DNA from: Plantago major
Taxonomy: Eukaryota > Streptophyta > Magnoliopsida > Lamiales > Plantaginaceae
DNA: 64,000 bases
Assembly: GCA_026545765.1 (NCBI GenBank)
Contig: CM048839.1
Span: 16,244,566-16,308,565 of the forward strand
Reading direction: 5' to 3'
Below the pieces are notes generated by a model, which did not search any database, was not told the origin of the DNA, and saw only the letters and a program-made list of their open reading frames with translations. The stretch's first letter is position 1. The number at the start of each line of letters is the position of its first letter. Below, piece by piece: positions 14,030 to 23,553 of this stretch. Both the position numbers and the translations under genes were made by a program.

Positions 14030-14463
14030 TCCAGAAAGGGTGCTGAAGAACTTGAGGTTTCTGAACCTAAGTTAATCTTTGAAGACTTGAAGACTAGTAT
14101 CTTAGAATGTTTACTTGGAGCTTGGACTCTCCTGTTGTTCTAATTTACTTAGTTTGTTTTGTTACTTTCTGTAATCTTGCTGATTGTTTCTAATTTCCTC
14201 TATCCGTAAAAGTTGCATCTTATTCTGTAATCTGTACCTATCTGAAGATCATACTCTCAGATACACTCTAATAGATGACAACTTATTAGCAAAGGTCACT
14301 TCTTGTGATTTGGTTGATGATTACTTTCTGCACTTAATTCAACTAAAATTGAATATCATTTGAAATGATTAAGTGGTGGATTGTTTTCTCTTCCAGGATT
14401 ACAACTTTGTAATAGGACTTTGAAAGATAGTCATGGATGACTGATCAAAAAAAGGGGGAAATT

Positions 14464-15867
14464 TGTTAGGAATATCTGTTAGGTTTTTTATCATTCATCA
14501 CATGTTCCTATCTTAGCCAGAAAGGTGATTAAGTACTCTTGGTTCACTTGAACATTGTAAAAGAGGAAATCACTGAGTATAATTAGTCTAGTAAATCTTG
14601 TATTAGGATTATAGGTCTCTGAGTGTAATTTTTATTTTAAGAAGACCATGACGATCAATCCTAGCAATGGAGCTTTTCTGAAGATTACAAGACCGGAGAT
14701 TGCACAAGATTTATGAAGACACCAAGGTTTAGTCTCACTCGGAAAGACTATGTCCTTAATCCTTTCTTAAGTACATTTAGTTACTTTTGAAACATGATTC
14801 TGGAACATATGACATCATGAGTATGGAGCATGCAAGCCATCAGAAAGGCTAATGTATCCGTTGAAGACTACAGGACAAGAAATAGTACATATGCATTAAT
14901 TGCATCGTGAAAGCCGCTAAAGCACAGTCCTCTCTGAGATATGAGACAAGGACTTCTGAGTACTCATTTCAAGATAAATATAGACTGAATTTGAATTGTG
15001 TATAACGGATAACATCCCAACGACTCTCTAATTCATCTATAAATATCACACACTTAGATGCTGAGAAATACGACCGAAGAACGATCTAACTTGCAAACTT
15101 ACAATCTAGCAAAGTATTCTCTCAAGCACTCTACTACCCTTTATGAAAGCTTTACATTTGAAGAATCACTAGTAGTTCTAAGTTGTCTGAACCTTAACAA
15201 GAGATTGTTATTCGTGAAAGAGTTGAATCTGCCGATAACCTTTCAAGCTCATTCTCGAGCGGACATCAATTACTGGTCGATCAAGAAGAGCAGATTGCCA
15301 TACACTGAACAAGTGTATTAAGTAGTCTTGTTCTATTAGGCTCTCTGAAAACATAACTGAAAAGTTATATGAGAAGCCTCTCTGACAAACCTTATAACCA
15401 ACACCATCAAGGCGTGGAGTAGAGGAAGTACTTGATTTGGGAAATCAGGGACTAACTCCAAGGTTATCTGAGTAGAGGAAGTACTTAGCTCTAGGAGCTG
15501 GGGAATAACTCAGGGGGAACATTTGGTTGGGAACCAATTGTTTAAGAATCTTATAATAGGATTTTTGTAAGGTGAACTCAATTATCTGTTCTAGTGAATT
15601 CTAGGTCTCAGAAAGACCGAAGTGGATTAGTTGGAGGATTACGCCACCTCCAGATACCACTATACTTGCTGTGTTATTTACCTTTCTGTATTTATCTTTC
15701 AAAGAAAGCACACACTTACTTATTGTTTCGCACTTACCTATCTTAAAGTCTTCCGCCTCGATTTAAGTATCGAAACCCTGTTTCGAGAATCGTTTATCGA
15801 CAAAAGTTTAAAAGACTATTCATCCCCCCCCCCCTAGTCTTTTACTTTGCCGTTATCTGGACCAACA
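14464..15867 (+). repeat. 3' LTR of the SIRE-like Copia element
   Basis: 1404 bp, TG...CA, preceded by the purine-rich aaaaaaagggggaaa tract and followed by the TSD ccgat. The sequence after the TSD continues the interrupted Ale-like LTR. Confidence 0.93.
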
Positions 15868-16076
15868 CCGATTCACCTATTCCCCAGGCTCATTATTTAG
15901 TTGTTAGAGTTTGTTAGAAGTGTGTAACTAGTCAATAGTTAGTTGCTAACAAACAGAACATGTGCTCTCTTCCTGTAATTCATTATACTCTATATATAAT
16001 ACGCAAACCACCACCAGATTATTCAAGGTGGATTAAAATACAATTACTCTCTTTAATCCTTTAAGTAGCCATCTTA

Positions 16077-16440
16077 GACCATTCGCAATGGCGGCGAATA
16101 GTGTCCGCCGTGAACCACGGCTGAATCTGGAAAAATCTTGTCCAATGGATCATCGTGACGACCGTGAATAGTATTTTTTAATATTATTTTTTTTATTTTT
16201 TAAAAACATATTTACCATGTTATAAGAGTGTTTAGGAGAATAAATTGCATTTAGAAATATATATTTTTAATTAATAGTTTAAAAATCGTAAAATTTAGAA
16301 TGGTCGAAATATAGTCAAGAGTGGTATCTATTTGTAGAGCACAAAAAAAATACATCGGTATAATTTTTATATTTTTATATTTTATATTTTATTAATTATA
16401 AAGAAAATCAAATAAGACATAATAAAGTACTATTCATCCA
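16077..16440. mobile_element. PIF/Harbinger (Tourist-type) MITE, copy A
   Basis: It starts gaccattcgcaatggcgg directly after tta, the expected 3-bp target. The same subterminal sequence, inverted, ends copy B at 26514. The AT-rich interior (ataagagtgttta, cggtataattttta) is shared with copy C at 58720-59078. The right end is not clear. Confidence 0.6.
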
Positions 16441-16449
16441 AGAAACCCA

Positions 16450-16656
16450 AATTGACAATACCTGCTCATTCCCGGAATTGTTTTTGAGGAAATATTCTCA
16501 CATTTTACACATAAAACAGATTTCGCGTTCTTGGGAGGGAAATGTGGTTCAATCGATTTCCACCAAAAGTTTCCCACCTTGATAAGAAAATCAAACCTGG
16601 AATTCTTTGACTATTTGAGTTCACATTTCACATTTCCAACAAAACCAAACGGTACC
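16450..16656. mobile_element. MITE with GGTACC / TTTGGTTTTGTTGG terminus
   Basis: The right end reads ccaacaaaaccaaacggtacc followed by tta. The inverted form of this terminus (ggtaccatttggttt) occurs near 476. The left boundary is uncertain, and no coding sequence is present. Confidence 0.4.
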
Positions 16657-16698
16657 TTAGGGATCAAAGATCACATTTTATTTCTTATGAGTTAGTTA

Positions 16699-16860
16699 GT
16701 CTCTGTTCTTCGGACATAATCTGAACCGAATCGAATGCGATGTAAAAACAATTAAACAAAATCAATGTAACTAAAGCTAACCGAATCGAATGAATCTGAA
16801 CTGAACTTAACTAAATTGAAATTAATGAGTTTTCAGATCAAGAAGCCAGTCAAGAGAGCC
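16699..16860. mobile_element. Harbinger-type MITE of the GGCTCTGTTC family
   Basis: 162 bp, flanked by tta on both sides (16696-16698 and 16861-16863). The ends gtctctgttcttc and agagagcc are diverged forms of the termini of the 60081-61164 element. The interior is rich in gaactgaac and gaatcgaa repeats, and ends with the family phrase attaatgagttttcagat. Confidence 0.65.
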
Positions 16861-17062
16861 TTATATCATATAGTATGAGTCTTCTGACATACAAATTGCA
16901 AAGGGAGTACCTGAGTTATCCAATAACTGCACCAAACCCCCAATTTCTCCTGCAGAGTGTTAGACTACCTTAATATTGGGTTGTGTTGTGAATTTGGTCC
17001 AATTATCGTCCTCACAAAGATTATCTCAGACCTATTATCAATCATTAATATAACTCACGAGT

Positions 17063-17570
17063 AGAACTGGCAAATGGGTCAAACGGACTGAATTCGGGTC
17101 GGATAAATTCATATCGGATTGTTCGTGTATGTAAATTATTCGGGTCGATGTCGGATCAAATCGGGTTTTGATCGATATGATAGATGTTGTTCGGAATTGA
17201 ATCGTTCTCGGATGATAAAACTTCTTGACATTTCGTGTTGTCTTGAATTCAAATGTTATTGAATCTTATAATACACCAGTTTTGAAATGTACATATCGTT
17301 ACAAACATCTTATTATAAGTACATATCTTTGATTGACCCTAATCTTCTAATCTTACTCAAACTCGTATTAGGCTTATTAGAATCAATTTGAACTTGTACA
17401 ATTTTAATTCGAATTTTAGGTCAAATTAAATTTGGGTCAAGCGAATTTGGGTGACTTCTAACCATATTTCAGGTCAATGTTCGGATGTTTAACCTTTGTA
17501 TCTTCTGATTAAATCAATCAAATCAAATCGGATTATTTCGAATTGAATTTCGGACCTGGGTCAAGTTTTC
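17063..17570. other. Degenerate repeat, possibly hAT-derived
   Basis: It opens with tagaactggcaaatgggtc, close to the TAG-CTG-CAA-TGGG start used by some plant hAT elements. It then runs through gggtcggat-type repeats. No matching far end or TSD was found, so the class is a guess. No ORF of interest. Confidence 0.3.
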
Positions 17571-18015
17571 TTGGAGGCCCAGGACCATGCACGCGGAAAG
17601 GAACGTACCTGTCGTAATTATGGTTAAAACTTAAAACTAAAAAAGAAAGGATTCTGGTATATTTTGTTTTGGTAGGTAGGAGCTCGAGACACAAGTCCAC
17701 GTTCCATTCCACATATCTTAGTTACTGTAATCCTACATATTGTTGAGTCGGTCATAGTCCCATCAACGATAGATTAGTTACTTGGGCTTACTTTGGTTTC
17801 ATTCATGGAGACGTTGTCAATTCCCGCAGAATATCGTATGTATGTCCCTGCACGATCCCTCAGTGCTGGATTTTGACGATTGCAAAGAAGTTTTAATAAT
17901 CGATCTCGCAGGGGCAAGATCTTTCGAGGCCCAAGTCGATGTTAGTTCCACTGACAAAATCGAAATTGTCTTACCCTACAAGGGATTTCGTCGTGAATTA
18001 CCGCATCATGACCAC

Positions 18016-18901
18016 TAGGCTGAGCATCGGTTCAGAACCGAACCGAAAACCGAAATAGTATATATGGTTTTGTCAAACCGAGAACCGAACCGAACCGAAA
18101 AAATTCGGTTCGGTTCGGGCCAAAACCGAACTTAACCTAACTCTATAAAAAAGAAAAGAAAAAACATTAAAAAAAACCAAAAACAACATATTAGAATCTG
18201 ACTATGAAACCGAAAAATGAAATCTAACAGAACTGCATAAACAAAAATGAGGAATCAGTATGGTTTTGAATTTTTCACAGCAAACAAGCTTCAATTCCAA
18301 TTAACAGAAAAGCCAAGAATTTGCAGCAGATTGCAATCTGCTTCTCAAAACCAAGAATTTGCAGCAGATTCCAAAACCAAGAATTTGCAGCAGATTGCAA
18401 TATGCTTCTCAACCGATTCCGGATCTGGTCTATCCACTCATCATCAGTGACCCGAATTGAACCCCTAGCGTGAAGGGCGGCGTGGATCAAGCTGGACGCG
18501 TGGTGGATGGACTGGTGGAGGAGGTGGATCGGCTTGGGCGGCGTGGTGGAGGCTGGAAGAGGTGATGTCAAGGCGTGGTCAAGTGAAGACGCAGAGGTGG
18601 AACTCGAAGTCCGACCGGTGGCGTGGGTCATTAAACTGGAAAGAATGGCGTGGGCTGAAGTGAAAGAATGGCATGGTGGGATGCTGAAGTGAAAGAATGG
18701 CGTGGTGTGGGGTGAATTAGGTTTAGTATAGTATAATAAAATATGATTAATTCATTTTTTTTCGGTTTGGACCGAAAACCGTCGGTTTTAAACCGAACCG
18801 AACCGAAAACCGAATAATTAAAAATCTTGGAACCGAGAACTGAATTTTTCGGTTCGGTTTCGGCCGGTTTTTCGGTTCGATCTCGTTTCTGCTCAGTCCT
18901 A
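18016..18901. mobile_element. Non-autonomous hAT-type element with 8-bp TSD
   Basis: 886 bp, flanked by perfect 8-bp repeats atgaccac (18008-18015 and 18902-18909). The ends are taggctgagca and, inverted, taggactgagca; hAT elements use 8-bp TSDs and such TAG-starting termini. The subterminal regions are packed with cggttcggtt and aaccgaaccg motifs in opposite orientation at the two ends. Inside are three copies of ccaagaatttgcagcagatt (18313-18396) and a GC-rich block (about 18450-18715). No transposase. It lies in the RING-H2 pseudogene. Confidence 0.85.
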
Positions 18902-19273
18902 ATGACCACGATCGTGATGACCCGTCCAATGATCTACACCTGTTCAACTACGAATTGCAAATTGAGATGGAGACGTGTCAATTCGAACATCTACGAAGCC
19001 AGCATGAAGAATTAAAAAAGGGAATGATTTATTTGAATATTTTACCAATGCAGTGTCGCATATCATAATTAAACGCGCAATAGAGGAGTGTGCCGCACGG
19101 CGAGATGGTCACAATCACCTTAAGTTGATTTTGATATGTCTTTGGTACACTCTCATGTACGCCTACAAAGAATCGAGGAGGAGGAGGACGGTGATGAAGA
19201 GGAAGAAGGGGTTGTTGATTATGTTGCTCCTCGCATGGTTCCTGCCACGAACGACTCCATCATGTCACTGCAG

Positions 19274-20465
19274 TGTAAGAGAAAATAAATAAAAAAAAGA
19301 AGGTGTACTATAAGAAAATGTAGCCAGTAACACGTGACCCACCATTTATCCAATTCACTCTCTGTTTCCGTATTCAACCATAATTCTATTTTAATCTTCA
19401 ACTTCCCCATTCTCTTTCCCCTTCGTTTATGGAAGTTTATGTCTAAACTCGGGGCCAAAATCAAACTTAATGAAAATCAAGCTCACAGATGAAAGCACAG
19501 CATAATCGGTATATTCTCAAGAATCCGATCGAATAGTTCGCTATAGGTGAGCTGAATTTCGAGTTCAGATCTTCAATCCAGACAAGAATCCCAGAAGGTA
19601 AGTTTAGCTCCGAAAATTCCGAGTCCTTTATCGATCTGAAGATTTGATTTCGAACTTCGAGTTCTTCTTTTCCCTTTCTGAAACCTCGATTCGATTCTGG
19701 ATCTGAAGAAAATCAAGGGTTTTGCATATCTTTATCCCTAAATAATCTTCATGTTATCTGAAGTTGCTGAATTTCGATTTCTCTCCTGTCGAATCGAAAA
19801 CTTAGGTTTGAACAGAATCTGAATCGAAAACTTGATATCCAAGGTCTTTATTTGGAAAGTAAAATCGATTTTCCAAAAGTTTTCTTACACCATATGAATC
19901 GAAAACCTTGGCACCTTGGGTTCAGATTCAAAATCAAATCTAGAAAATAAGTCGAGAATTTTAACATACTATATTTCGACTTCTTTAGTTCATAATCTGA
20001 ATTCGAGTCTGTTTATCGAGGGAAGTATCAATTAGAATCTGAATTGTGAGACTATGGAAGAACGAATATACGAGAACCGAGAAAGACGCACTACTGAAAC
20101 CAGCAGGAGGTAAAAACCTGGCTGCTCTGATACCAAATGTAAGAGAAAATCGTAAATAGGACCTACTTTTTCCAAGTTATGCTTAATCCGATGAGTAGGG
20201 TGTTACTGCACCTCTGCTGCATTGAATCCACGATACTTGAAAAATAAGCACCACTAGAGTAGCGGTGAAATTTGGTTTATAGATCCTAAGTATTTCTGTA
20301 TAAAGTTGTATTGATGTTTGTACACTAGGACTCTTCTATCCATCAGAGTTAGTCCTAATTGATAATAATAACTTAATGAGAATTCTAATAAAAATAAATC
20401 ACTAGACATTTAAACTATATAATAAGTGTTAATGTGGACCATAAAATATAGAAAATATTCTAACA
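19274..20465 (-). mobile_element. LTR-like insertion (TRIM- or LARD-type) in the RING-H2 pseudogene
   Basis: The segment 20138-20465, read on the minus strand, starts TGTTAGAATATT and ends TCTCTTACA. It is followed at once by tttggtatcagagcagcc, a tRNA-Met primer site. The far end at 19274 repeats the 13 bases tgtaagagaaaat seen at 20138. No clear second full LTR or matching TSD was found. There is no pol. Best read as a small, decayed LTR-type element on the minus strand. Confidence 0.5.
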
Positions 20466-20741
20466 TGGTGCGCAAGAGGGTAGAAGAATATTATGATGGA
20501 AATTGTGCTCTCTGTTTCGAACAACTTTTTGAAGGTTATGAGGCTGTTTCAATGCCTTAATCGCACTTGTTTCATACTGATTGCATCGAGGAGTAGCTCA
20601 ACAAGTCATTACTGTCCAGTATGTAGATTTGAGATGCCATCAATCCGTAATTAGTTAAATCGATATTCACTTTTTCACATCTGGTCATAACTAAAGCTCA
20701 TGAGAATCACGATTCGATTTTAAATGCAGTTAAATTATTTA

Positions 20742-20850
20742 GGCTCTGTTCTCTGCAACTGAAATTTACTCTACTGAACTGAACTGAACTGAATTGTAGT
20801 ATAAAATATAATTAAACATAACTGAACTGAATGAACATACTTACAAATTT
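20742..20850. mobile_element. Partial Harbinger-type MITE of the GGCTCTGTTC family
   Basis: Starts ggctctgttctctgcaactg after tta and continues with the family's gaactgaactgaactg repeats and ttgtagtataaaa. The right terminus is missing. Confidence 0.5.
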
Positions 20851-21011
20851 GAGTTTAATTATTCGTAGATCAATGCAAAATATATAGAAGTTAGAACTAG
20901 TATAATTAATTAAGAAAATTAATACAAAATAGGACATACCCTAGCTGCATATAGCTGTTTAGTTGTACATAAACTCAAACTTAAGCAGAGTTCATCAAGA
21001 TATATCTAACT

Positions 21012-22059
21012 TAACACCCTGTTTCAGTGGTAATGTCTTAACATATATCCATCTCAGTTATAGTCATCCACAACCATTAGATTAATTGTACAAATATTAT
21101 TTTCAGTTGTATTTAATCACGATCGTTCATCTGAATTGTAAATATTACAATGGCAATTTATGCAAATCTAAATATACAAACGGATTGTAACGTCATATCT
21201 ATTAAATTAAATATATTACAAATTCAATTTTAAAATAAAAAAAATAGAATTTTGATATATTAATCATGGACGACCATTAATCATAAGTCATAACAAATCA
21301 TTCCATACCCTCATTCAAACAGGTCGGCTGCAGTTTCTTGTTCTTCCCCAATATTATTATGAAGCCTCTTTATCCCATATGAACCCTAATTTCTAATTAT
21401 CAGTGCCGATACATCACATGCACACAAACATGAAGAAGAAAACTAAATAGATGGTAGTACTAAATAAAAATCACTATTGCCTCCGCATGAACCCTAATTC
21501 TCCAATTCCTCCAATTTCATTCAAGCTAGTGAATTTTGTTGGTCACCAATCCAATAAAAAATAAAAAATGTGCGAGGAATGAAGATGGCCTTTGATCTAC
21601 TGGACAACGTGTTTGGATTCCCTTCGATCATTTTCTTCTTTATGTTCGATCTAGGAATGCACGAAAGTATATGAAAGAAAGTATTTGATCCAAGTCAATC
21701 ACTTTTGATCCTGCTATTGCTATGTGATGGAGGATTAAATTAGGGTTGAAGAAAATTTTAGTTTTTTTTTTAGATTGAATAAGATGTTAGTTTTAGTTTG
21801 TACGTGATCATGGATGATAAATACAGTCATAACTTTTATTTTAATTTTTGAAGATTGATTTGTCATAAATATTTTAAAGGGCATATATTAAAATGCCGTT
21901 AAAATTACGAAAATTCCCATTGTATAATTTACAAGTGTTATGAACGGTTAAGATTAATTACAAGTTGAAATAATTTTTGTACAAACGATCTAACGATTAT
22001 GAATAAGTACAACTGAGATTGGTGTACGTTAAGCTGCTATAAATGTAGTCGGACCTTAA
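21012..22059. mobile_element. Long-TIR, MULE-like non-autonomous element
   Basis: About 120 bp at the left (21012-21140) match, inverted, the right end (21920-22059). Shared phrases include atctcagttgta, ttgtacaaa-attatttt and cgttcat. Long terminal inverted repeats with no coding sequence suggest a Mutator-like derivative. TSDs are not resolved. Confidence 0.5.
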
Positions 22060-22112
22060 AAATGCCCTATTATACATTAAACATTCTTTTGAAAGTTTAA
22101 ATATGCATATAA

Positions 22113-22335
22113 GTGGGCGGACCCACAGCAAGGGATAGCCCAGGCTACAGGTAGGGGTCCGCCCCGAAGAAAAGAAAAAATATTTTTAATTTTTTTATTG
22201 TTAGGTCTTTTTGAGAGAGAGAACAGAACAACAACGCCTCACTCACGCCTTCTTCTTCTTTCTTACGCTCTGCTCCGGCCTCCAGTCGACCAGTCCTCCT
22301 CCGGCTGCTGCAGCGACGCAAGAAAGGTAGGTACC
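22113..22335 (+). other. Possible hAT-like terminus plus 5'-UTR-like exon with splice donor
   Basis: gtgggcggaccc at 22114 and ggggtccgcccc at 22155 form an inverted pair, of the kind seen at ends of plant hAT elements of the GGCGGACCC type. A pyrimidine-rich leader follows, with many cttctt and ctcc runs, ending in aagaaag and the donor-like gtaggt at 22327. No ORF follows in the next kilobase. It could be the decayed 5' end of a transposon or a host leader. Confidence 0.3.
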
Positions 22336-23553
22336 ATAATCACTCATTTCGTTTCATTGTTTCATTAATTGCCTAGTCATTGATTTTCCTCTTTCAAATT
22401 CGTTTTCTAGGGTTCCTGATTTTGAATGGATTGGTGATGTTTATATTGAATTGAATTGACTTGACTGTGTGTATTTGATTGCTGCATTTCTTTGAATGGA
22501 TTGGTAAATATATTTACTTTGCTATTTAATTTTTTTTAATCAGCACATTAGTTTAAAAAAAATTTATTTAGCCCAGGGTTTAATTTTTTCCTGGATAACT
22601 CAACTCAGCTCACTACACACTGAAACGAAACGTAAACTCTACTGCGCACTGACTGTGCTTTTGATTGCAAATGTCTCCGTTTAGTGCACACCACCTGTTC
22701 GATGAAGTGCCTCACTGAACCTTTGATTTTTATTAGTCTTCTAAAATGTTGTATTTTCTGATGTTTAGGTTGCCAATTCAGGTTGGTAGTGTAAGTTTAG
22801 AATGATCATAAAATGTTGTATTTTCTAATGTTTAGGAAGACCAGTCTTTCTAAGAACATTTCGTGAAATATTCTTGATATTTTTTTTGTTTTATACTTCT
22901 TGTTGATGGTTATACATAGGTTTGCATTGTGGAAGTAGAGTTGAATATGTAGTGTAGAGATACACAAAACCAAATTGTAAACAAAATTAATTGCGCGATA
23001 AATCCTATCTGTTAGGAATTTTAGTGAAAATAAAGTCAATAGCTTAGCCTATAATAAATAATTCTATACAAACAAGGTAAATAATTACCAAAGTAGTTTC
23101 GATTTGATGTATTTGTCATATGGGCCCAAACCACGTTGGAATGAGCTTTCATACACGTGTAAGTTCGTCAGATTTCACCTATTGGAGTGCTTCTTAGTCG
23201 TCTTGAGTAGTTTTATGGGAGACAATAATCATAAACACCATAAGCACCTAAGCATGGCAGTATTATCTTAAAGAGAGAGAGTACAACTATCGACTCTACT
23301 AGTTTCAGAAAGCCTTACTTGTTCTCATCAAACACACTCTCGCTCCAAAAATACACCACATTCAACACTATCAGCATAGAGATCTGTAGAAATTAGACTT
23401 GTATGCTAGTGTGTAAATTGATTGAAGGGTGATGTAACAAATTTTATTTCGCATGGATAGCTAGAGATGAACATTTGAGAGATGCTGCTTGCTTCATAAT
23501 TTGCTTGTTGGTTTTCCTGTTTACCCCTCTAATGATTTTTCTGCTCTGTGTAG
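22336..23553. other. Noncoding stretch upstream of the ELP4 exons
   Basis: AT-rich sequence with no exon I can support. I searched it for the N-terminal ELP4 exons (P-loop-like start and central segment) on the plus strand and saw none. Confidence 0.4.

Larger units (their letters stand above)
8342..14448 (+). mobile_element. Post-pol region of the SIRE-like Copia element, coding-like, function unknown
   Basis: About 6.1 kb separate the end of pol from the polypurine tract. Sireviruses often carry an env-like ORF here, but I see no convincing envelope features such as a signal peptide or transmembrane span. A TATA-like tgctatatatatagg lies at about 9060-9074, and a second ctatataag is just before the MAPKKMTTKN start at 9273. 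Open blocks lie at about 9494-10640, 11210-12325, 12726-13040 and 13433-14029. Between the blocks are sequences with intron-like GT...AG edges, for example about 10880-10952 and 11261-11341. Products are rich in Lys, Glu and Ser with coiled-coil character. I do not recognise the family. It is treated as part of a broken element. Confidence 0.6.
2905..15867 (+). mobile_element. SIRE/Maximus-like Copia LTR retrotransposon, 12.96 kb
   Basis: A large Copia element bounded by two LTRs of about 1.4 kb and by perfect 5-bp TSDs ccgat (2900-2904 and 15868-15872). The LTRs begin TGTTAGGAATATC and end GGACCAACA. A PBS (tggtatcagaac) follows the 5' LTR, and a polypurine tract precedes the 3' LTR (about 14449-14460). 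The pol order protease, integrase, RT, RNase H is that of Copia. The large size, long LTRs and about 6 kb of further coding-like sequence between pol and the 3' LTR fit the Sirevirus group. The LTRs differ by scattered changes and small indels, so the insertion is not brand new. It looks broken, on the order of half a dozen breaks or more. It sits inside the 3' LTR of the Ale-like element. Confidence 0.92.
941..16064 (+). mobile_element. Ale-like Copia LTR retrotransposon remnant, split by a nested element
   Basis: A small Copia fossil. Its 5' LTR lies at about 941-1151 and is followed directly by a PBS-like tggtatcaaagcc. A gag-like piece (about 1202-1400), reverse transcriptase (about 1406-2340) and RNase H (about 2340-2800) follow. 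RT shows the Copia signatures WVFRTKF, QLDVKNAFLKG and YVDD; RNase H shows the terminal KHIELDYHF. The 3' LTR starts at about 2886, is interrupted by the 2905-15867 element, and resumes at 15873 to about 16064. Short LTRs (about 210 bp) and the RT type suggest the Ale/Retrofit lineage. Flanking gtagt/gtagc looks like an aged 5-bp TSD. It is clearly broken, with several breaks, and old relative to the element nested in it. Confidence 0.85.
17782..20654 (+). pseudogene. RING-H2 finger E3 ubiquitin ligase pseudogene, interrupted twice
   Basis: Three host pieces appear to belong to one gene. Piece 1 (17782-18015) reads MSLHDPSVLDFDDCKEVL and ends PYKGFRRELPHHDH. Piece 2 (18910-19273) continues in the same phase with DRDDPSNDLHLFNYELQIEM, then needs two frame changes to reach IEEEEDGDEEEEG and MVPATNDSIMSLQ. 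Piece 3 (20466-20654) encodes VRKRVEEYYDGNCALCFEQL and then the RING-H2 core SHLFHTDC and YCPVCRFEMP. The MVPAT...CALC...HLFH...CPVCRFEMP layout is that of plant RING-H2 E3 ligases, which pass ubiquitin from E2 to substrate. The third zinc-ligand Cys is replaced by a stop, the usual Trp is a stop, and one base is missing before YCPVC. A hAT-type element (18016-18901) and an LTR-like insertion (19274-20465) separate the pieces. The start codon is uncertain. No function is expected now. Confidence 0.75.

Noticed and set aside
8342-14448. Calling the post-pol ORFs of the SIRE-like element an envelope gene
   Set aside because: No signal peptide, transmembrane span or fusion-type motif was seen; position alone is not enough.
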